Translations under genes and position numbers: made by a program
In this document: positions 6,117-6,574 of the stretch, in pieces
Position numbering within the stretch: position 1 is the stretch's first letter
Layout: each line of letters starts with the position of its first letter
Source of the DNA: Deltaproteobacteria bacterium
GTDB lineage: Bacteria > Desulfobacterota > Desulfobacteria > Desulfobacterales > B30-G6
Direction of reading: 5' to 3'
Length of the DNA stretch: 6,574 bases
Assembly: GCA_003647375.1 (NCBI GenBank)
Contig: QMMS01000252.1
Coordinates: forward strand, 1 to 6,574
The notes under the pieces: model-generated
What the model saw: the letters and a program-made list of their open reading frames with translations, nothing else
What the model was told of the DNA's origin: nothing
The model's database searches: none

Positions 6117-6181
6117 ATGTAGCGCAGGTCTTTAGACCTGCAAAAATGTCGTGCAAGCAGAGCTAAAGCTCTGCGCTACAT
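6117..6181. repeat. BIME-like pair of inverted REP hairpins with GTAG heads
   Basis: Two 23-nt REP units face each other. One is on the plus strand at 6119-6141: GTAG, then a stem GCAGGTC-TTTA-GACCTGC. The other is on the minus strand at 6179-6157: GTAG, then GCAGAGC-TTTA-GCTCTGC. They are separated by 15 nt. The ends also pair as an 11-bp inverted repeat, ATGTAGCGCAG (6117-6127) with CTGCGCTACAT (6171-6181). The two units differ at only four positions, and these form two compensatory base-pair changes. A 5' GTAG next to a hairpin is the known mark of REPs moved by TnpA-REP (RAYT) transposases; no such gene lies in this window. It sits 70 bp upstream of the YfaZ-like gene start. Confidence 0.85.
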
Positions 6182-6200
6182 CATTGAGTTAACAGTATTG

Positions 6201-6363
6201 AACCTGAATTGAGCGATTTTCATCTCGATCTGCACCGATCTCTTGCGGATCAAGGGTTCGTAAAAAGCCTCGACAGATCCACTGGTATGCCAACGTTTTT
6301 TGCGAACCCTCCTCCATCAAGATCTCGGCACATCTCTTCGGGAAAAATCGCTCAATTCAGGTT
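6201..6363. repeat. 163-bp MITE-like imperfect palindrome with 20-bp perfect terminal inverted repeats
   Basis: AACCTGAATTGAGCGATTTT (6201-6220) recurs as a perfect inverted copy at 6344-6363. The arms stay similar further in: AGGGTTCG (6253-6260) pairs perfectly with CGAACCCT (6303-6310), and the intervening 34-nt arm segments match at about two thirds of positions. The centre is a loop of roughly 30 nt. There is no coding capacity of its own (an open frame crossing 6209-6505 has no ribosome site). No clear target-site duplication was seen at the edges. A half-copy of the terminus at 2933-2955 shows that the sequence is dispersed. A non-autonomous transposon or large REP-like element is the best reading. 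Confidence 0.75.
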
Positions 6364-6375
6364 GAACTCAAATAA

Positions 6376-6415
6376 AGCGGCAAAGCCGCGCCAAATGGAA
6401 TCGCGGAGCGAACTC
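6376..6415. repeat. Second copy of the triloop-hairpin repeat
   Basis: GCGGC-AAA-GCCGC (6377-6389) and TCGC-GGA-GCGA (6401-6411) align without gaps to 3742-3781, matching at about 29 of 40 positions. The differences concentrate in the hairpin loops and in the linker between the hairpins. The second stem is shorter here, because the flanking A/T-rich pairs seen in the first copy are lost. Confidence 0.65.
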
Positions 6416-6429
6416 ACCCTATCGTTGCA

Positions 6430-6526
6430 AAAGCCGGAGGGCTTCAGAGTCAAGGCGCCTGAGGGTGAAGTCGTAGTTTTTTACTTCGAACCCTCAGCAA
6501 CGTAGGATCTGAAGTTCTCCGGCTTT
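6430..6526. repeat. 97-bp imperfect hairpin upstream of the terminal gene start
   Basis: AAAGCCGGAG (6430-6439) pairs with CTCCGGCTTT (6517-6526). After a 2-nt mismatch, CTTCAGA (6442-6448) pairs with TCTGAAG (6508-6514). Further in, CTGAGGGT (6459-6466) pairs with ACCCTCAG (6490-6497), and GAAGT (6467-6471) with ACTTC (6483-6487), separated by a 2-nt bulge. The T-rich central loop is 11 nt. It ends 18 bp before the ATG at 6545, so it is either a leader structure for that gene or another palindromic repeat insertion. Confidence 0.7.
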
Positions 6527-6544
6527 CCCGCAAGGGTAAACAAC

Positions 6545-6574
6545 ATGGCAAAAAAAACACCATCCTTAGAATTC
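6545..6574 (+). CDS. Start of an unidentified gene, cut by the window end
   Basis: ATG at 6545 opens ten codons (MAKKTPSLEF) that remain open to the last base. AAGGG (6532-6536) lies eight bases upstream, a good ribosome site. That site is within a small hairpin (CCC-GCAA-GGG, 6527-6536), which might limit access to it. Lysine-rich starts like this are common in cytoplasmic proteins. No function can be given from ten residues. Confidence 0.4.
   Translation, partial: MAKKTPSLEF

Noticed and set aside
6209..6505. A 98-codon plus-strand open frame in the repeat island
   Set aside because: It crosses three separate palindromic repeats and has no ribosome site; its composition follows the repeats.
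6117..6526. CRISPR array
   Set aside because: The repeats are palindromes of different sequence and size without regular spacers.
6569..6574. EcoRI site GAATTC exactly at the window end, suggesting a clone boundary
   Set aside because: It may be coincidence, and nothing else in the sequence supports a cloning junction.

Overview
The window (6,574 bp, moderate G+C) looks like chromosomal DNA from a Gram-negative anaerobe-type bacterium, most likely Desulfobacterota (Desulfobacterales-like). This placement is inference. It rests on the pairing of a DUF134/UPF0251 regulator with an Mrp/NBP35-type ATPase, on typical Gram-negative envelope proteins (periplasmic solute-binding protein, outer-membrane YfaZ-like barrel), and on abundant small palindromic intergenic repeats. 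No rRNA, tRNA, CRISPR array or intact transposase is visible.

Layout. Positions 1-1696 (minus) hold a 565-residue, C-terminally cut periplasmic oligopeptide-binding protein of SBP family 5, YejA-like. Its reading frame leaves the window at base 1. Positions 1848-2837 (minus) encode an unrecognised single-pass membrane protein with a very lysine-rich, histone-H1-like cytoplasmic tail. After a divergent intergenic region with a good minus-strand promoter come a LysE-family exporter (3020-3634, plus) and a two-gene operon (3838-5132, plus): a DUF134 HTH/zinc-ribbon regulator and an Mrp-type Fe-S scaffold ATPase. A YfaZ-family outer-membrane protein runs convergently (5445-6047, minus). The last 30 bases (6545-6574) look like the first ten codons of another plus-strand gene.

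The non-coding part is the most unusual. The gaps carry at least five kinds of palindromic element: (i) a double REP (BIME-like) with GTAG heads at 6117-6181, whose two hairpins differ only by compensatory base-pair changes; (ii) a 163-bp imperfect palindrome with perfect 20-bp terminal inverted repeats at 6201-6363, with a half-copy of its end at 2933-2955 in front of the LysE gene; (iii) a triloop-hairpin cluster at 3723-3783 with a 40-bp homologous copy at 6376-6415; (iv) a 169-bp imperfect palindrome at 5176-5344 between convergent genes; (v) a 97-bp imperfect hairpin at 6430-6526 just before the terminal gene start. Positions 6117-6526 are therefore almost entirely mobile-like structured repeats.

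How the genes work together: only DUF134-Mrp is a convincing functional pair (close spacing, own promoter, a pairing known elsewhere). The peptide-binding protein presumably serves a transporter encoded beyond base 1. The remaining genes show no obvious common pathway. I see no clear new defence or biosynthetic system; the repeat assemblage and the lysine-tailed membrane protein are the items worth following.
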